From assembly GCA_963717195.1 (NCBI GenBank), contig CAVQVR010000002.1:1-64000 (forward strand): a stretch of 64,000 bases of DNA, written 5' to 3'. A model generated the notes under the pieces. The model did not search any database and had not been told where the DNA came from. It was given only the letters and a program-made list of their open reading frames with translations. Position numbers and translations under genes: made by a program. The stretch's first letter is position 1. The number at the start of each line of letters is the position of its first letter. This document shows, piece after piece, positions 1 through 9,360 of this stretch. The DNA is from JACDAE01 sp963717195. GTDB taxonomy: Bacteria > Chloroflexota > Ktedonobacteria > Ktedonobacterales > Ktedonobacteraceae.

Positions 1-1048
1 AAAGCACACATATATAAGCCTCCTCTGGTCAACTCTGTCCATACTGACTAATGCTGGTATCTACCTCTATATCGCCTTTGAAACTATACGGCATCGTATT
101 TCCCTCGGTGCCTTGACACAATATGCTATGGCAATCAACCAGATTAGTCAGAACTTCCAGAGCGCTCTCGATAGCCTTTCTGGGATGTACGAGTATCATC
201 TCTTTATCAACACATTGTTCGAGTTTCTCGCCTACAAGCCACAAATTGTTGCACCTATACAGCCTTTACCTCTGGAGATACCAATGGGTTCTAGAGGTCT
301 GGAGGTCGAATTCCGTAATGTTAGTTTCTTCTATCCGGGTAAGAGCGAACCTACACTGAAAAACATTAGTTTTAAACTACACGCCGGGAAAAGTATTGCC
401 CTTGTTGGCCAGAATGGTGCAGGCAAGACAACATTAGTCAAACTGCTGACACGCTTCTATGATCCTAGCGAGGGCGAAATCCTAATCTGTGGACGTAACA
501 TCAAGGAATATAACCCGCGTGAGTTGCGTGAGCAACTTGGAGTGATTTTTCAAGATTATGTAAAGTATCATATGACTGTCAGCGAAAATATCGGCATTGG
601 GCAAGTGATCGAGATAGCTAATCGCAATCTTGTGGAAAATGCCGCCTACAAGAGCGGAGCTAACGGGATTGTTGCTCGTCTTGATGCAGGCTATGATACT
701 ATGTTAGGTCACTGGTTTGGGAAGGGTGTAGATTTGAGTAGTGGCGAATGGCAAAAGATTGCACTAGCACGTGCCTTTATGCGCAAAGCATCTCTTCTCA
801 TCTTCGACGAACCTACTAGTGCTCTTGATGCTCAGGCAGAGTATGACATCTTTCAGCGAATACGCGATTTGACAACAGATCACACTGTTATCTTCATCAG
901 TCACCGCTTTAGTACTGTACGTTTAGCCGACCATATCCTTGTCATTGAGCAAGGCTGTATTATAGAAAGTGGTTCACATCAAGAATTACTAGCAATTAAT
1001 GGGCGATACGCCGAACTCTTTAAGCTACAAGCTGAAGCATATCTATGA
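1..1048 (+). CDS. ABC transporter, permease-ATPase fusion, 3' part
   Basis: The reading frame is open from the left edge, so the N-terminal half (most of the membrane domain) lies outside the window. The first residues are hydrophobic and read as the last transmembrane helix. The nucleotide-binding domain follows, with Walker A (GQNGAGKTT), signature (LSSGEWQKIALARA), Walker B (LLIFDEPTSALD) and H-loop (ISHRF) all present. This is the layout of a half-transporter exporter (ABC_membrane plus ABC_tran) that works as a dimer in the cytoplasmic membrane. The substrate cannot be told. It is on the opposite strand from the block that follows and shares nothing with it, so it may be the flank of the mobile element. 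An internal TTG at 113 is not the real start. Confidence 0.9.
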   Translation, partial: KHTYISLLWSTLSILTNAGIYLYIAFETIRHRISLGALTQYAMAINQISQNFQSALDSLSGMYEYHLFINTLFEFLAYKPQIVAPIQPLPLEIPMGSRGLEVEFRNVSFFYPGKSEPTLKNISFKLHAGKSIALVGQNGAGKTTLVKLLTRFYDPSEGEILICGRNIKEYNPRELREQLGVIFQDYVKYHMTVSENIGIGQVIEIANRNLVENAAYKSGANGIVARLDAGYDTMLGHWFGKGVDLSSGEWQKIALARAFMRKASLLIFDEPTSALDAQAEYDIFQRIRDLTTDHTVIFISHRFSTVRLADHILVIEQGCIIESGSHQELLAINGRYAELFKLQAEAYL

Positions 1049-1342
1049 TCCGCACGAATACTTGGTATTGTAAGGTTTTTTCTTCGTAGTATGATCAGTT
1101 GTTTAGGAAAACCATTCCCAAATGGAGGCTAGCTCAGCAACTGTCTTTTGTGAAAACGCTGGCATACAACAAGCCAGCACAAGGGTAAAAAGATCGGGCG
1201 GTACGTCGCTACGCGCCACCCGATTCGGTAAAAGCGTTCCTGTTGAGATGCGTTGCCCGCACGTTCTCCTCTCTCATGAGTCAATCGTGCTGAGCATAAT
1301 AGGTTGTGGGATATGCCGAAAACAGAAGAGATCAGGAAATGG
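1049..1342. other. Intergenic stretch, nothing recognised
   Basis: It lies between the convergent ends of the ABC gene and the DUF3150-like gene. The short frames here lack start signals and family likeness. I saw no tRNA, attachment-site repeat or hairpin that I could support. Confidence 0.5.
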
Positions 1343-2685
1343 CTAGGCCAAGCGTTGCGTACGCCCTCCTCCTCCTCCTACCCAATCGAAGAGGGGAACC
1401 TGCTCCGCCTGGCGTTCACCTCGCACCTGGGTCAATTGGAGGAAGGTCGTCTCCTCCAGGTCCAGCCCTAGTTCTTTGCGTGCCTCGCGGACATGAGTCT
1501 CAGTCGGCACATCGGGAATATCCAACACGCGTGCGCTCCGTGGCTCCTGCTCAGGTCCAACAAGGCTGCACGAGCAACTATCGCAATGGCACACACTTTC
1601 TCGCGAATTCCCGAGAGATCGCGCTGCCGCTTTGCCGGTTCCTGATCAATGATCGCCTGGATCTGAGTCATCGCACGTTCAAGATCCTGATCGCCATAAA
1701 AATTGAGCTGGGAGATCTGCGCGACCAAATTCTTGAGCTGCATGACAGAGCGAGGTGGAAACTTCCCATCATCGCGCCGTTCCATGCTGGCGAGCACATC
1801 GGTCATTGCGTCATAGGTCAGACTCCGCAGTTGCACGACAATCGTCGCAAGAAACGCATCGACGGCGCTTTTCTTTTTCTCCTGTGCTTGTTGGAGGAGA
1901 TCGCGCTGCATCTGTTCACGTTGCCAATCTCGTGCACCAGCCTGACTTCGCACTTGGTCTAATTGCACTTGGCGTGACGGCATCGCGTTGGCATCTTCCT
2001 CTTCCGTCAATTCGTTCAAGCGCTTTACGCCATCCACCAGCTCAATATCAAAACCGAAGGACTCTTGAATACGGCTCGTGTCAGGAATGAGCGCGATGAT
2101 CCGTTCACAGTAACTCAGCACAAACGCCTCTTCGCTCTCGGCAAACGCATCGGGACTGACCTCCTGAATGCGACGATAGGTGTCACGAGCCACGATCTTA
2201 TACTCCGCAAGGATCTGCTGAACAAGTTCCTCATGTTTTTCAAGGATTTCATCGCGGAGCGCGAAGTAGCGTATTTTGCATTCTTCCGTCTCTTTCTTCC
2301 AGGCTTCGTAGGCGGTCACGGGAATGAACGAACCCAGTTCGGTGTGAAACGAGTTCTTTGCCAGCAGTCGCCGTGCGCCACTTTCCACGCGGCCCAGGCT
2401 GGTCATGTACAATTCGGGGAGCAGACGCTTTTCCCCAAGGACGAGGGTACGCGAGATGGCTTGACGGACACGCGCATCCCGGATGGTAACGCCGAGATCG
2501 GAGAGTTCGAGCTTCGCGGTAAAACGGCAGCGGCGGATGGTCACCCGGACCATCACCCCTTCCTGCATGAGCATGCGCCAATCCACCTGCTGGAGGGTAG
2601 ACTTGCCGAGAATCGTCGCAATCGCCTGTTCTTTCCGGCTCTCGATCGGTACAGTGCGGATTTGGGTTTCCTGGAGCTGTTGCAT
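1343..2685 (-). CDS. DUF3150-like protein beside AAA+ ATPase (one frame break)
   Basis: A mostly helical protein of about 447 residues once a single frame break near 1538 is bridged. Before the break the frame runs from an ATG at 2685 with a good ribosome site (AAGGAT, 8 bases away). After it the frame continues as SARVLDIPDVPTETHV and on to the stop at 1343. Without the repair the frame ends in a basic, unlikely tail at 1468. One missing G in the coding-strand ACGGAG would explain it. The pattern (N-terminal beta region with DLGV, then long charged helices, next to an AAA+ ATPase) resembles DUF3150, which in phages and plasmids accompanies MoxR/CobS-type ATPases. The family assignment is by eye and the function is unknown. 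It is the last gene of the minus-strand block, 164 bases after the ATPase. Confidence 0.5.
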
Positions 2686-2849
2686 ATGCTCTTATCCTTC
2701 TTGATAGAACTCATAGCACGACACGTCGCAAAAAACGCGACAATGTGACCAACTCGGTTGAATTCAAGCAGCCGGGTTCGTCGTTTTTTTACAGGGATCA
2801 GCCATGACCAATGGAACGTGGGATACTGGGGAAAGGAGCACGAGCACTC

Positions 2850-4698
2850 TTACCAACTGCGCTCACCACGTGCTGGCAGAGAAGATGGGGCTTCATCGAT
2901 CTTCGTCTGCAGTTCCTCGCGGTTCGAGAGCATCGTGTCGTAGGGTGGTGGAAGCAGTTCGGCGTCGTTACACGCCTGGACCGCCAGCAGCGTATAGCGC
3001 TCTGCGATCTGTGGTGTTTGCGGGCGCATATACCGCAGCGCCATTTCCGCATCGCCCGTCGCGATCTGTGTGCGCACATCGCGCTGTGCCAGCCGTTTCG
3101 CCTTGGTCACCACCGCTGCAAGGTCTGCAGCGCTGTAATCCTTGGTCTTTCCGACCAGGGCCACGGTCGCCTCCTCCGTGATAGACACCTGTTGGCTACG
3201 GACCTGAGCGAGAATGATTCCTTGCCGCGCGTCGTCATCTGGCAAGAGGACTGGGATGATCGCATCCATCCTCCCCAGGCGCAGGAGTGCTGGGTCGATC
3301 AAATCGGGGCGGTTGGAGGCAAAGAAGATAATCACCTTCCCCCGCAGTGTCTCATCACTCATCCATTGCAACATCGCACTAAACAAGTTCGAGGCAACGG
3401 GGTTCCCTGAGCCATTCCCACGGCGGGCCATATCGGATTGGTCGATCTCATCAAAAAACACCGCGACGGGTGCAAGACCTTCTGCAAAGGCGCGGAACTG
3501 CTGGAATTTGCGCTCCGAGTCTCCCACCCGGCCACCCAGGATGTTTTCTGCTTTGAGCGCGACCGCGTTGAAGCCCAGTTCTTTGCTCAGTGCACGAATG
3601 AAAAAACTCTTGCCCGTTCCCGGAGGGCCGACGAGCAAGACGCCTTTCGGCACATCCGTACGACCCTGTGCGATGGGAAGAATGAGTTCATTCTTGGACC
3701 AGGCGACAAGTTGGCCCATGCCACCAATGGATTGAAACCCGTCAGGCAGGGGATCAATCATCTCAGCCACCTCGCTGTACTCGGCAGCGATAATGGTATC
3801 CTTGCGAGCCTTCACGAGGATACGTGTCACGCCACCTGATTTCACCGCAAGGAGCAAGACATCCTCAATCTGGCGCAAATTCAAGCCTGCAGTAATGGTG
3901 GCCAGCTCTGGCACCGTCAGTTCTTTGAGGAGAATGGTTTTCCCATTTTCCTCACGTTGCTTGAGGTACCAGGTGAGATAGGTTATACGCTCCTCTTTGG
4001 TTGGCAGAGGAAATCTCGATGAGTCGGTATCCACTACTGGAAGAACGGAGATCAGAGTGCAGTTCACCAGGGGTACGTGAGAGCAAAAACAGAGGGTTAT
4101 CGCGCTCAGCCAGCGTCGCATCTTGCCCCCAGGAGAGCAGAGACACGAAGAGCAAGCGCTCATCGTCGCTCATCGTCCCTTTGTCCTTCTGAGGACAGAG
4201 CGTATCGGCAAAATCGATGATGACCGCTACTTGCCCTTTGCCTTTGGGTGAGCGCAACAGTTGTCCGAGCACGTTCAGGGCGGTGAGAGGGCTTCTGGCA
4301 GAACTGAAGACATCGCCTGTCTCAGTTGGCTGAACACCAACACCCGATGCAGCCAGGGCTGCGGCCATCGGATTGACGGCTGCTGCCTGCGTTGGTACGC
4401 TCCCGATGAGTTGCAGCGCCGCATCCTTCATGGACTCCGTTAAGAAACTAATCCCGGTCGCACGATTGTAGTACGCGACGGCAATGCGTCTCTTGGAGAG
4501 GACGGATTGTAAGAAGCGCACCTGTGAGATACCCTGGACAGTCGCACCATAGATGTCTCCAGAAAGAATAAAGCAGTGTGCAGCTCCCGAGGAGAAGGTG
4601 GGAATATATTCATCGCTAAACCACCCTGGGAGCTGAGCGGAGGCTGAGACGGTCTCAGCAGACGACGCGGCGGTTGGCTTTGTCTTTGTTATGGCCAT
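2850..4698 (-). CDS. AAA+ ATPase, Ycf46-like two-domain type (one frame break)
   Basis: About 615 residues when one extra base in an AAA run at 4011-4013 (plus strand) is removed. That joins LRSSSSGYRLIEI to PLPTKEERITYLTWYL, the usual linker between the two halves. The N-terminal half is a degenerate P-loop-like domain. The C-terminal half is a full AAA+ module: Walker A LLVGPPGTGKS, Walker B VAVFFDEIDQ, sensor 1 with FFASNRPDLIDPALL and a downstream arginine-rich region, then a helical lid. Such proteins remodel protein complexes using ATP. The start is the ATG at 4698, preceded by AAGGAG; an upstream TTG-type frame is a shadow. An intrinsic terminator sits only 44 bases upstream. The target is unknown; the neighbouring DUF3150-like protein is the likely partner. 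Confidence 0.8.
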
Positions 4699-4742
4699 CG
4701 TGAAACAAGCTCCTTCCAATAGGCACAGCCAAAAAAGCAAAA

Positions 4743-4770
4743 GGGGAGCAGTTCAGTTGAACTGCTCCCC
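4743..4770 (-). terminator. Intrinsic terminator or attenuator before the AAA+ gene
   Basis: Perfect 13-bp arms (GGGGAGCAGTTCA and its complement) with a 2-base loop. On the minus strand they are followed by TTTTGC and then six Ts. It lies 44 bases upstream of the ATPase start, leaving little room for a new promoter. It may therefore be a read-through attenuator rather than a simple gene end. Confidence 0.8.
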
Positions 4771-4819
4771 AGAGATGCGCCAGACACATGAGAATCAAAG
4801 AGAAAAGGGGTCTATGGGA

Positions 4820-4859
4820 ATATGAGGAGCGTGGCAAGCTGTTGCCGCGCTCCTCATAT
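4820..4859 (-). terminator. Stem-loop at the end of the 71-residue gene
   Basis: Arms of 12 bp (ATATGAGGAGCG) extended by five more pairs after one mismatch, with a 4-base loop. It begins two bases after the stop at 4862. The minus-strand sequence beyond it is T-rich (CCCCTTTTCTCTTT). It probably ends the small upstream operon. Confidence 0.65.
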
Positions 4860-4861
4860 GA

Positions 4862-5077
4862 TCAATGCGAGAGATGCTGGTTTGCATCCTGATGGACGTG
4901 GACGTGGGTAACATCGTCCTTATGCTGCTCAACCTGCCCAACCAACTCTACAGGCAAACCTTGTGCCTTCAACTGTGCAAGGAGAGTGGTGGTCGCAGCC
5001 TTCGCCTCTTCAAATGTGCCTTCATCCACGAATACCTGAACGGTACCGCCAGGCAATGCAAACACGCGAATTTTCAT
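4862..5077 (-). CDS. Small protein next to Ycf46-like ATPase, DUF2997-like position
   Basis: 71 residues starting MKIRVFALPGGTVQVFVDEG, a short beta strand pair followed by a helix and a His-rich tail (HVHVHQ). The ATG at 5077 has a purine-rich site (AAAGAAAGAAG). A longer frame to 5164 overlaps the end of the gene before it and is less likely. It lies 31 bases after the 138-residue gene, in the same direction. In many bacteria Ycf46-type ATPases travel with very small DUF2997/DUF1257 proteins. This one matches in position and general shape, but I cannot assign it to either family. Confidence 0.6.
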   Translation of the reverse strand: MKIRVFALPGGTVQVFVDEGTFEEAKAATTTLLAQLKAQGLPVELVGQVEQHKDDVTHVHVHQDANQHLSH

Positions 5078-5108
5078 TGTTTTGCTTCTTTCTTTTTGCT
5101 CATGGGAC

Positions 5109-5525
5109 TTATAATTCGAGGGTGAACACAGCGGCCTGCTGGATGATGCCATCATTGTCCACATTTACGGTCTGAACCTGCGTTACCGCAGAGCCCAGGA
5201 CCTGTTGCACTTTTTGCTGGAAAAGGCTATCGGCAAGCTGAAGAAGCAATTGCTCGACCTCATTAGCCAGCGTCTCGGCGAAGGCGGTATTGCCACGGCG
5301 GTCAGTGACGTGAACCGCACCATCAGTGATCACCACTATACTTGTGCCTACTTGTAGAGAGACACTGGTACTGGAGGCAGAGTACATGCGTGGATCGAGT
5401 GCGGCATATTGCTGCTGCAGGTAGGTCAAGGCCACCTGTTGCACAATGTCAGGGGTAAGGAAAGCAAGCAATTGGGGTTTGGAGACGCCAGCTTTGGCGA
5501 TACTCACGGCGAGATTGCAAGGCAT
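5109..5525 (-). CDS. Unknown 138-residue protein in ATPase locus
   Basis: It starts MPCNLAVSIAKAGVSKPQ and ends VFTLEL, with alternating helices and strands. A Gln-rich helix pair (VALTYLQQQYAAL, EQLLLQLADSLFQQKV) lies in the middle. There is no signal peptide or membrane segment. The ATG at 5525 is preceded by GAGAGGATTTACTCCT, a plausible ribosome site. It is followed 31 bases later by the 71-residue gene, so the two probably form a small operon ahead of the AAA+ gene. I do not recognise the family; the context suggests an accessory protein of the Ycf46-like ATPase. Confidence 0.6.
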   Translation of the reverse strand: MPCNLAVSIAKAGVSKPQLLAFLTPDIVQQVALTYLQQQYAALDPRMYSASSTSVSLQVGTSIVVITDGAVHVTDRRGNTAFAETLANEVEQLLLQLADSLFQQKVQQVLGSAVTQVQTVNVDNDGIIQQAAVFTLEL

Positions 5526-5753
5526 AGGAGTAAATCCTCTCTTTCAAAGTGTGTGAAAAGAGCAACCAGAGGGGCTGCTTGAGAACAATTGGAAAAACAA
5601 CATTCGGTGATGAACCTGGGGCCAGGCAGGTGCACAAGCAAGGAGGCACACTAGGTGAAGAAAAAGATTTAGGGAAGGCATGGGTACGCGTGGCGCACGC
5701 ATGAGATGCGAACGGACCATGTGTGAACGTTCTTTCTTCAGTTCGATGGAGCA

Positions 5754-6758
5754 TTAGCTCACTATGGCAGACTGCTGTTCACGCATGGCGAGGTCATTTT
5801 CAATCAGATCCAATTGGACGTTCGTGAGTGCCTTTGTGCTCAGTTCTCGAACGTTGAGTACTTTTGAGGCATGCTTCAGGAAGGTCGGAACATCCGAGCA
5901 TAATCCAAGCGCCTTGACGCGAGGATAGAGAGCATTCAGGCGATCTTTGATCGGCTCTCCGTTCGATGGAGCTTCTGTACTCACTCCTGGCCCCGGTGTT
6001 CCTGGTGCATGCTTGTTCGCTTCTTTCCGGCGTGCAGTTGTAAACTCTTCCGTCAATTGACGAAGGAGTTCTTTGGCTGCCTGAAAGGAGGAAACCGTAG
6101 GAACAGGCTTGTTCAATCCCTGGCACAGCTTTTCAATACTGGCTTGTTGCTGTTGTGTCACTGCCTCCTCTGTGGAAATCTCAGCGGTATTGGTCGATGC
6201 TGTCTCCTTCGTAGACGGGATCTGGCGAGGAAGCGCATGGATACTCGGCAACAACCCAGCCTCACGGTAGAGTCGCTCAGCCAGTTCTCGCTTTTTTGCA
6301 TCGTTGAGATTGATCACACGCTTCTGACTATTATAGGGCACCCAGATCTTGGGGAGATCGTAATAATAGCGCCCTAATCGAAACTGGGCACAGGCACGAC
6401 GGAATGCCTGCGAATAGCCTTCTGTTGCGCTATTTTCCTCTTCACGAACGTCGCCAGTCCGGGACTGACTGGTCAGGAAGGCTTCCCCATAATCTGTACG
6501 CGCAATTCCACACAACACGACGGTGACCGGAATAACCAGCTTATTGCCTGCGACGAGAGGCAGAGAAGGAGGAGTACTCCAGTGCCCAAACGCCAACTCG
6601 TTGAGACGGTCCTCGTAGGCACGCTTGTCACTATAGGGCAATGCCAGACAAACCCAACCGTCATCATTTTTTATGGGAGACCTGGGTAAGAATTTCACCT
6701 CCTGAAGATCGAATGGTTTGCGTAAACCATCTTCAAGAGAAGCCAATGAAAGGTCCAT
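5754..6758 (-). CDS. Rad52-family single-strand annealing protein
   Basis: 334 residues. The first 150 residues have the Rad52/Rad22 pattern: an N-terminal LEDGLRKPFDLQEVKF, then LNELAFGHWSTP, a strand-rich core with VTVVLCGIARTDYGEA, then SATEGYSQAFRRACAQF and LGRYYYDLPKIW, which match the family's helix of an alanine-rich segment followed by an aromatic strand. Such proteins bind single-stranded DNA as rings and anneal complementary strands; phage and plasmid versions serve recombination or replication. The rest is a Gln- and Pro-rich linker and a helical tail, probably for protein contacts. The ATG at 6758 has GGAAGGGG upstream. An in-frame extension to 6884 crosses a hairpin and is not used. 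It lies in the same block as a primase-polymerase. Confidence 0.75.
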   Translation of the reverse strand: MDLSLASLEDGLRKPFDLQEVKFLPRSPIKNDDGWVCLALPYSDKRAYEDRLNELAFGHWSTPPSLPLVAGNKLVIPVTVVLCGIARTDYGEAFLTSQSRTGDVREEENSATEGYSQAFRRACAQFRLGRYYYDLPKIWVPYNSQKRVINLNDAKKRELAERLYREAGLLPSIHALPRQIPSTKETASTNTAEISTEEAVTQQQQASIEKLCQGLNKPVPTVSSFQAAKELLRQLTEEFTTARRKEANKHAPGTPGPGVSTEAPSNGEPIKDRLNALYPRVKALGLCSDVPTFLKHASKVLNVRELSTKALTNVQLDLIENDLAMREQQSAIVS

Positions 6759-6784
6759 AAACACACCCCTTCCGACAGCAAAGA

Positions 6785-6812
6785 AGCAGAAGCTTCTATA
6801 GGCTTCTGCTTT
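6785..6812 (-). terminator. Hairpin in front of the Rad52-like gene
   Basis: Perfect 10-bp arms (AAGCAGAAGC) with an 8-base loop, followed on the minus strand by TCTTTGC. It lies 27 bases before the ATG of the Rad52-like gene. The T tract is weak, so it may be a leader hairpin rather than a full terminator. Confidence 0.5.
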
Positions 6813-6962
6813 TCTGATGTCATTGTAGAGACACAGTGTTGAATATCCAGTTTTTGTACTCATCTCAATGCAATTCCTCTGCACACACTGTACAGGTGTT
6901 CAATAGAGGAAAAGGACATCAAGACGTACGGGCGAGAAGACATCTGTATGCAATAGCTCCTC

Positions 6963-7724
6963 TTACGGCAACACGATGGGAGGTTCCTGACGGCTCTCAC
7001 TACCAGCCAGAACCAGTTCACCAGCAGAGGGCATTTCCATTACCTGGAGAAGCTGAGATGAGGCGTCTTGCTCGTGTCCCTCACCAGCCAGAAATGGTTC
7101 ATCACTTCCATCACGCAAAGACACCAAGTGTTTGCCATCTAGCGACAGCGTATGATGTACGGAGTATGGTGTATGCGCTTGCACAATGCCGGAGAGAACC
7201 TGCGCAATTGTTGGGAGTTCTTGTGCCTCCCCTTCAGCCTTCCATTGCTCTATTGGCCATCTCCTTCTTGACCTGAGAGCATGTCGCTCTTCTTCTACAT
7301 CGATACAATACTTGTCCAGGCAAGCAAGGTATTCTTGCAGCGCGAGATACAAGGTATACGAGGTGGTGAAGGTTGTTCCTATTGCCACTAAGCGAGCAGA
7401 CACCTGCCACAATGCCTGCTGGCGTCCTCGCGCAATCCAATACGTTCGGTTATTGCGAGCATGGCACTTTTTGTTCACTTTCTTCTCTCTTGCCTGTAAG
7501 CTCTGGATGAGAGCAGAGATATCACCCTGAAAGGTCTCGCCACCCCGGTTGTCTTGTACCAAGGCAAGACGGTTGTTCTGTGTGCTCCTCATGATTCTTC
7601 TCTTTCTGAATAAAAAGCAGCCCCCCTCTGCGTCGTATTGGGAAGCTACACTGATTGCATACAGGTGTGGAATCCGGCTGATGGTCGTCAAGAGCGCACG
7701 CAGAGCCTCCTCGTACCAACTCAT
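6963..7724 (-). CDS. Unknown 253-residue protein, coupled to TPR-like gene
   Basis: It starts MSWYEEALRALLTTISRIPH. Its ATG overlaps the stop of the gene before it as ATGA (7721-7724), so the two are very probably translationally coupled; this decides the start against an internal ATG at 7592. A central helical region rich in Arg, Lys and Trp (NNRTYWIARGRQQALWQV) is followed by acidic helices and a Pro-ending tail. There is no signal peptide or membrane segment. I do not recognise it. It sits between the primase/TPR pair and the Rad52-like gene, so a role in element DNA metabolism is possible but only inferred. Confidence 0.6.
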   Translation of the reverse strand: MSWYEEALRALLTTISRIPHLYAISVASQYDAEGGCFLFRKRRIMRSTQNNRLALVQDNRGGETFQGDISALIQSLQAREKKVNKKCHARNNRTYWIARGRQQALWQVSARLVAIGTTFTTSYTLYLALQEYLACLDKYCIDVEEERHALRSRRRWPIEQWKAEGEAQELPTIAQVLSGIVQAHTPYSVHHTLSLDGKHLVSLRDGSDEPFLAGEGHEQDASSQLLQVMEMPSAGELVLAGSESRQEPPIVLP

Positions 7725-8350
7725 AGGACGTAGGACAGGTGAGTACTTCTCCCATTCCTCATCGCATCCACCAGGATAGGAGGGTGCGACTGGCGATACC
7801 GCTCGTTTTCTGGGTCGTGCTCACAAGCACGGTGCAAAGCCGCCCCCGGAGTGTCCTGTAGAGCGAAGATCATTCCTCGCCAGAAGGAGAGATCAGGGGA
7901 CAGTGGCAGAAAAGAACGTGCCAGATCAAGGTCTGCTCGTGCTAGATCGTACGTTCCACAGACGGCATACACCAAACCCCGATGCATGGCGGCGGCCCCT
8001 TTTGCCTGTGGAGATGGTGCTTGTTCAAGTATCGCAGAAAACACTCTCCCAGCCTTTGCATACCAATAAAACGCAACCTGATCTCTTTGCCCGTGAGACG
8101 CCAATGGGCTGTTTTTTCTCTGCTCAAATCGGCGGGCCAGGAGCACTTCAATGTCTTCACTCCCTGTGCCATCTTCTTTGAACAAAGCTAAGACCATATA
8201 CCGCCGACCAAATTGCATCAGTTTGCTCATGCGCTCTTCGATCCGAGCAGGAACCTGATCCAGGAGAGCGTCAATCAGGTGTACGGTTTGTTCATCATTC
8301 CCCTCTGCAATCAGTTCCTGAATGGTCCGTTCGTTCCCAGTTCTTCCCAT
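7721..8350 (-). CDS. TPR-like helical protein
   Basis: 209 residues. The second half reads as tetratricopeptide-like helix pairs: KGAAAMHRGLVYAVCGTYD then LARADLDLARSFLPLSPD, then a third helix with FWRGMIFALQDTPGAALHRA. The first half has amphipathic helices with many Glu and Arg. Such folds act as scaffolds. The start at 8350 lies 2 bases after the primase stop at 8353, and the stop overlaps the next start, so all three are one operon. No enzyme motif is visible. Confidence 0.65.
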   Translation of the reverse strand: MGRTGNERTIQELIAEGNDEQTVHLIDALLDQVPARIEERMSKLMQFGRRYMVLALFKEDGTGSEDIEVLLARRFEQRKNSPLASHGQRDQVAFYWYAKAGRVFSAILEQAPSPQAKGAAAMHRGLVYAVCGTYDLARADLDLARSFLPLSPDLSFWRGMIFALQDTPGAALHRACEHDPENERYRQSHPPILVDAMRNGRSTHLSYVL

Positions 8351-8352
8351 GG

Positions 8353-9360
8353 CTATCTCTCCTTGCTAGCGCTATATCCTTGTTCAGCCAATTCACGGGC
8401 AGCGGCTGAAAAATTGCCATCGTGGTTCAAAAACGTATACGCACTGAATTTCGTATACCCTTTCTCAACCTCGAAGACGGTTGAGGTCGAAAAGACGTAC
8501 AACAGATCATGGCCGTTGTGATTAGTTGTCGCACTCACGCCAGGGGTTCTTTTGCCAGGGCGACGCCAATAGCCTTCCTCATTACTTGTACGTATAAGTT
8601 GCCAACCATGTGGAATGAGCACATCTTCCCAGGAGACCTGTTGATTGAACAGATCGCCAGGACGCTGATCATCGACTCCGCTCTTCACCGGCAGGGATTT
8701 CCTTGCAGGAAGGCAGGTAAGATCAACGAGAGGCATCGTATCGAACGAACGAGCAACGGCAAAGAGCAACGAACGCTGGTGGGCCGTAATAGTCCTAATC
8801 GACAAGACGCTACCACGCTGTAAGAGGTAGGGCTTGCCGCTTGGATGAACCTGGCCGCGTGAGGGTGCAACAATAATAAGTCCACCCTCACCCCGCGTTT
8901 CAATCAAGGTTTTCCGCCTGGTGCCATCATACCTGGACGCAAGCTTCTGATTTCCCTCAATCACATCGCATCGATACAGCAGATGTCTGCCACCTGCTGG
9001 CGTAACCTCCAGGTATCCCCAGGAGAGGTGATCGTATAAATCGGAGAGGGAAGCGTCGCATTGCACTCGGCATAACCAGGCATCAAAAATGCGCTGATCG
9101 TCGAAATCGAGCGCTTCCAGGTTTCCACTGACCTTCCCAGTGATACAAGCGATCCCTGACTCGACCCCATAAAACCAGCGCTCCAGTTCTCTTTCGCTGG
9201 CTCGACGCTTCTGGTACTCGCGCCATCCCAACAGAGAAGGCTGCTTCGTCCCATCGGTACGGATTGGGACAACGCTGATACCAGCAGCAGCGGCCTGTAG
9301 CGAGGTATGCAGAACATAGCTTCCCGGAGCAGAACTCCATTTCGTTGGTGAAATCGTCAT
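8353..9360 (-). CDS. Primase-polymerase (prim-pol) family protein
   Basis: 335 residues. The N-terminal 200 residues match the bifunctional primase/polymerase fold of mobile elements: GISVVPIRTDGTKQPSLLGW near the start, a glycine-rich stretch before the acidic pair LEALDFDD, the histidine-bearing GGRHLLYRCD, and ETRGEGGLIIVAPS, which carries the third catalytic region. The remainder (WRRPGKRTPGVSATTNHNG onward) resembles the helical and beta parts that follow prim-pol in plasmid primases. No helicase domain is attached. It would make RNA or DNA primers for element replication or for lagging-strand start after transfer. The ATG at 9360 overlaps the stop of a 40-residue frame (ATGA), suggesting coupling. 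Promoter-like module E lies about 1 kb upstream in the same direction. Confidence 0.8.
   Translation of the reverse strand: MTISPTKWSSAPGSYVLHTSLQAAAAGISVVPIRTDGTKQPSLLGWREYQKRRASERELERWFYGVESGIACITGKVSGNLEALDFDDQRIFDAWLCRVQCDASLSDLYDHLSWGYLEVTPAGGRHLLYRCDVIEGNQKLASRYDGTRRKTLIETRGEGGLIIVAPSRGQVHPSGKPYLLQRGSVLSIRTITAHQRSLLFAVARSFDTMPLVDLTCLPARKSLPVKSGVDDQRPGDLFNQQVSWEDVLIPHGWQLIRTSNEEGYWRRPGKRTPGVSATTNHNGHDLLYVFSTSTVFEVEKGYTKFSAYTFLNHDGNFSAAARELAEQGYSASKER

Noticed and set aside
1306..2748. Plus-strand frames of 218 and 227 codons
   Set aside because: They are shadows of the DUF3150-like gene with no start signals.
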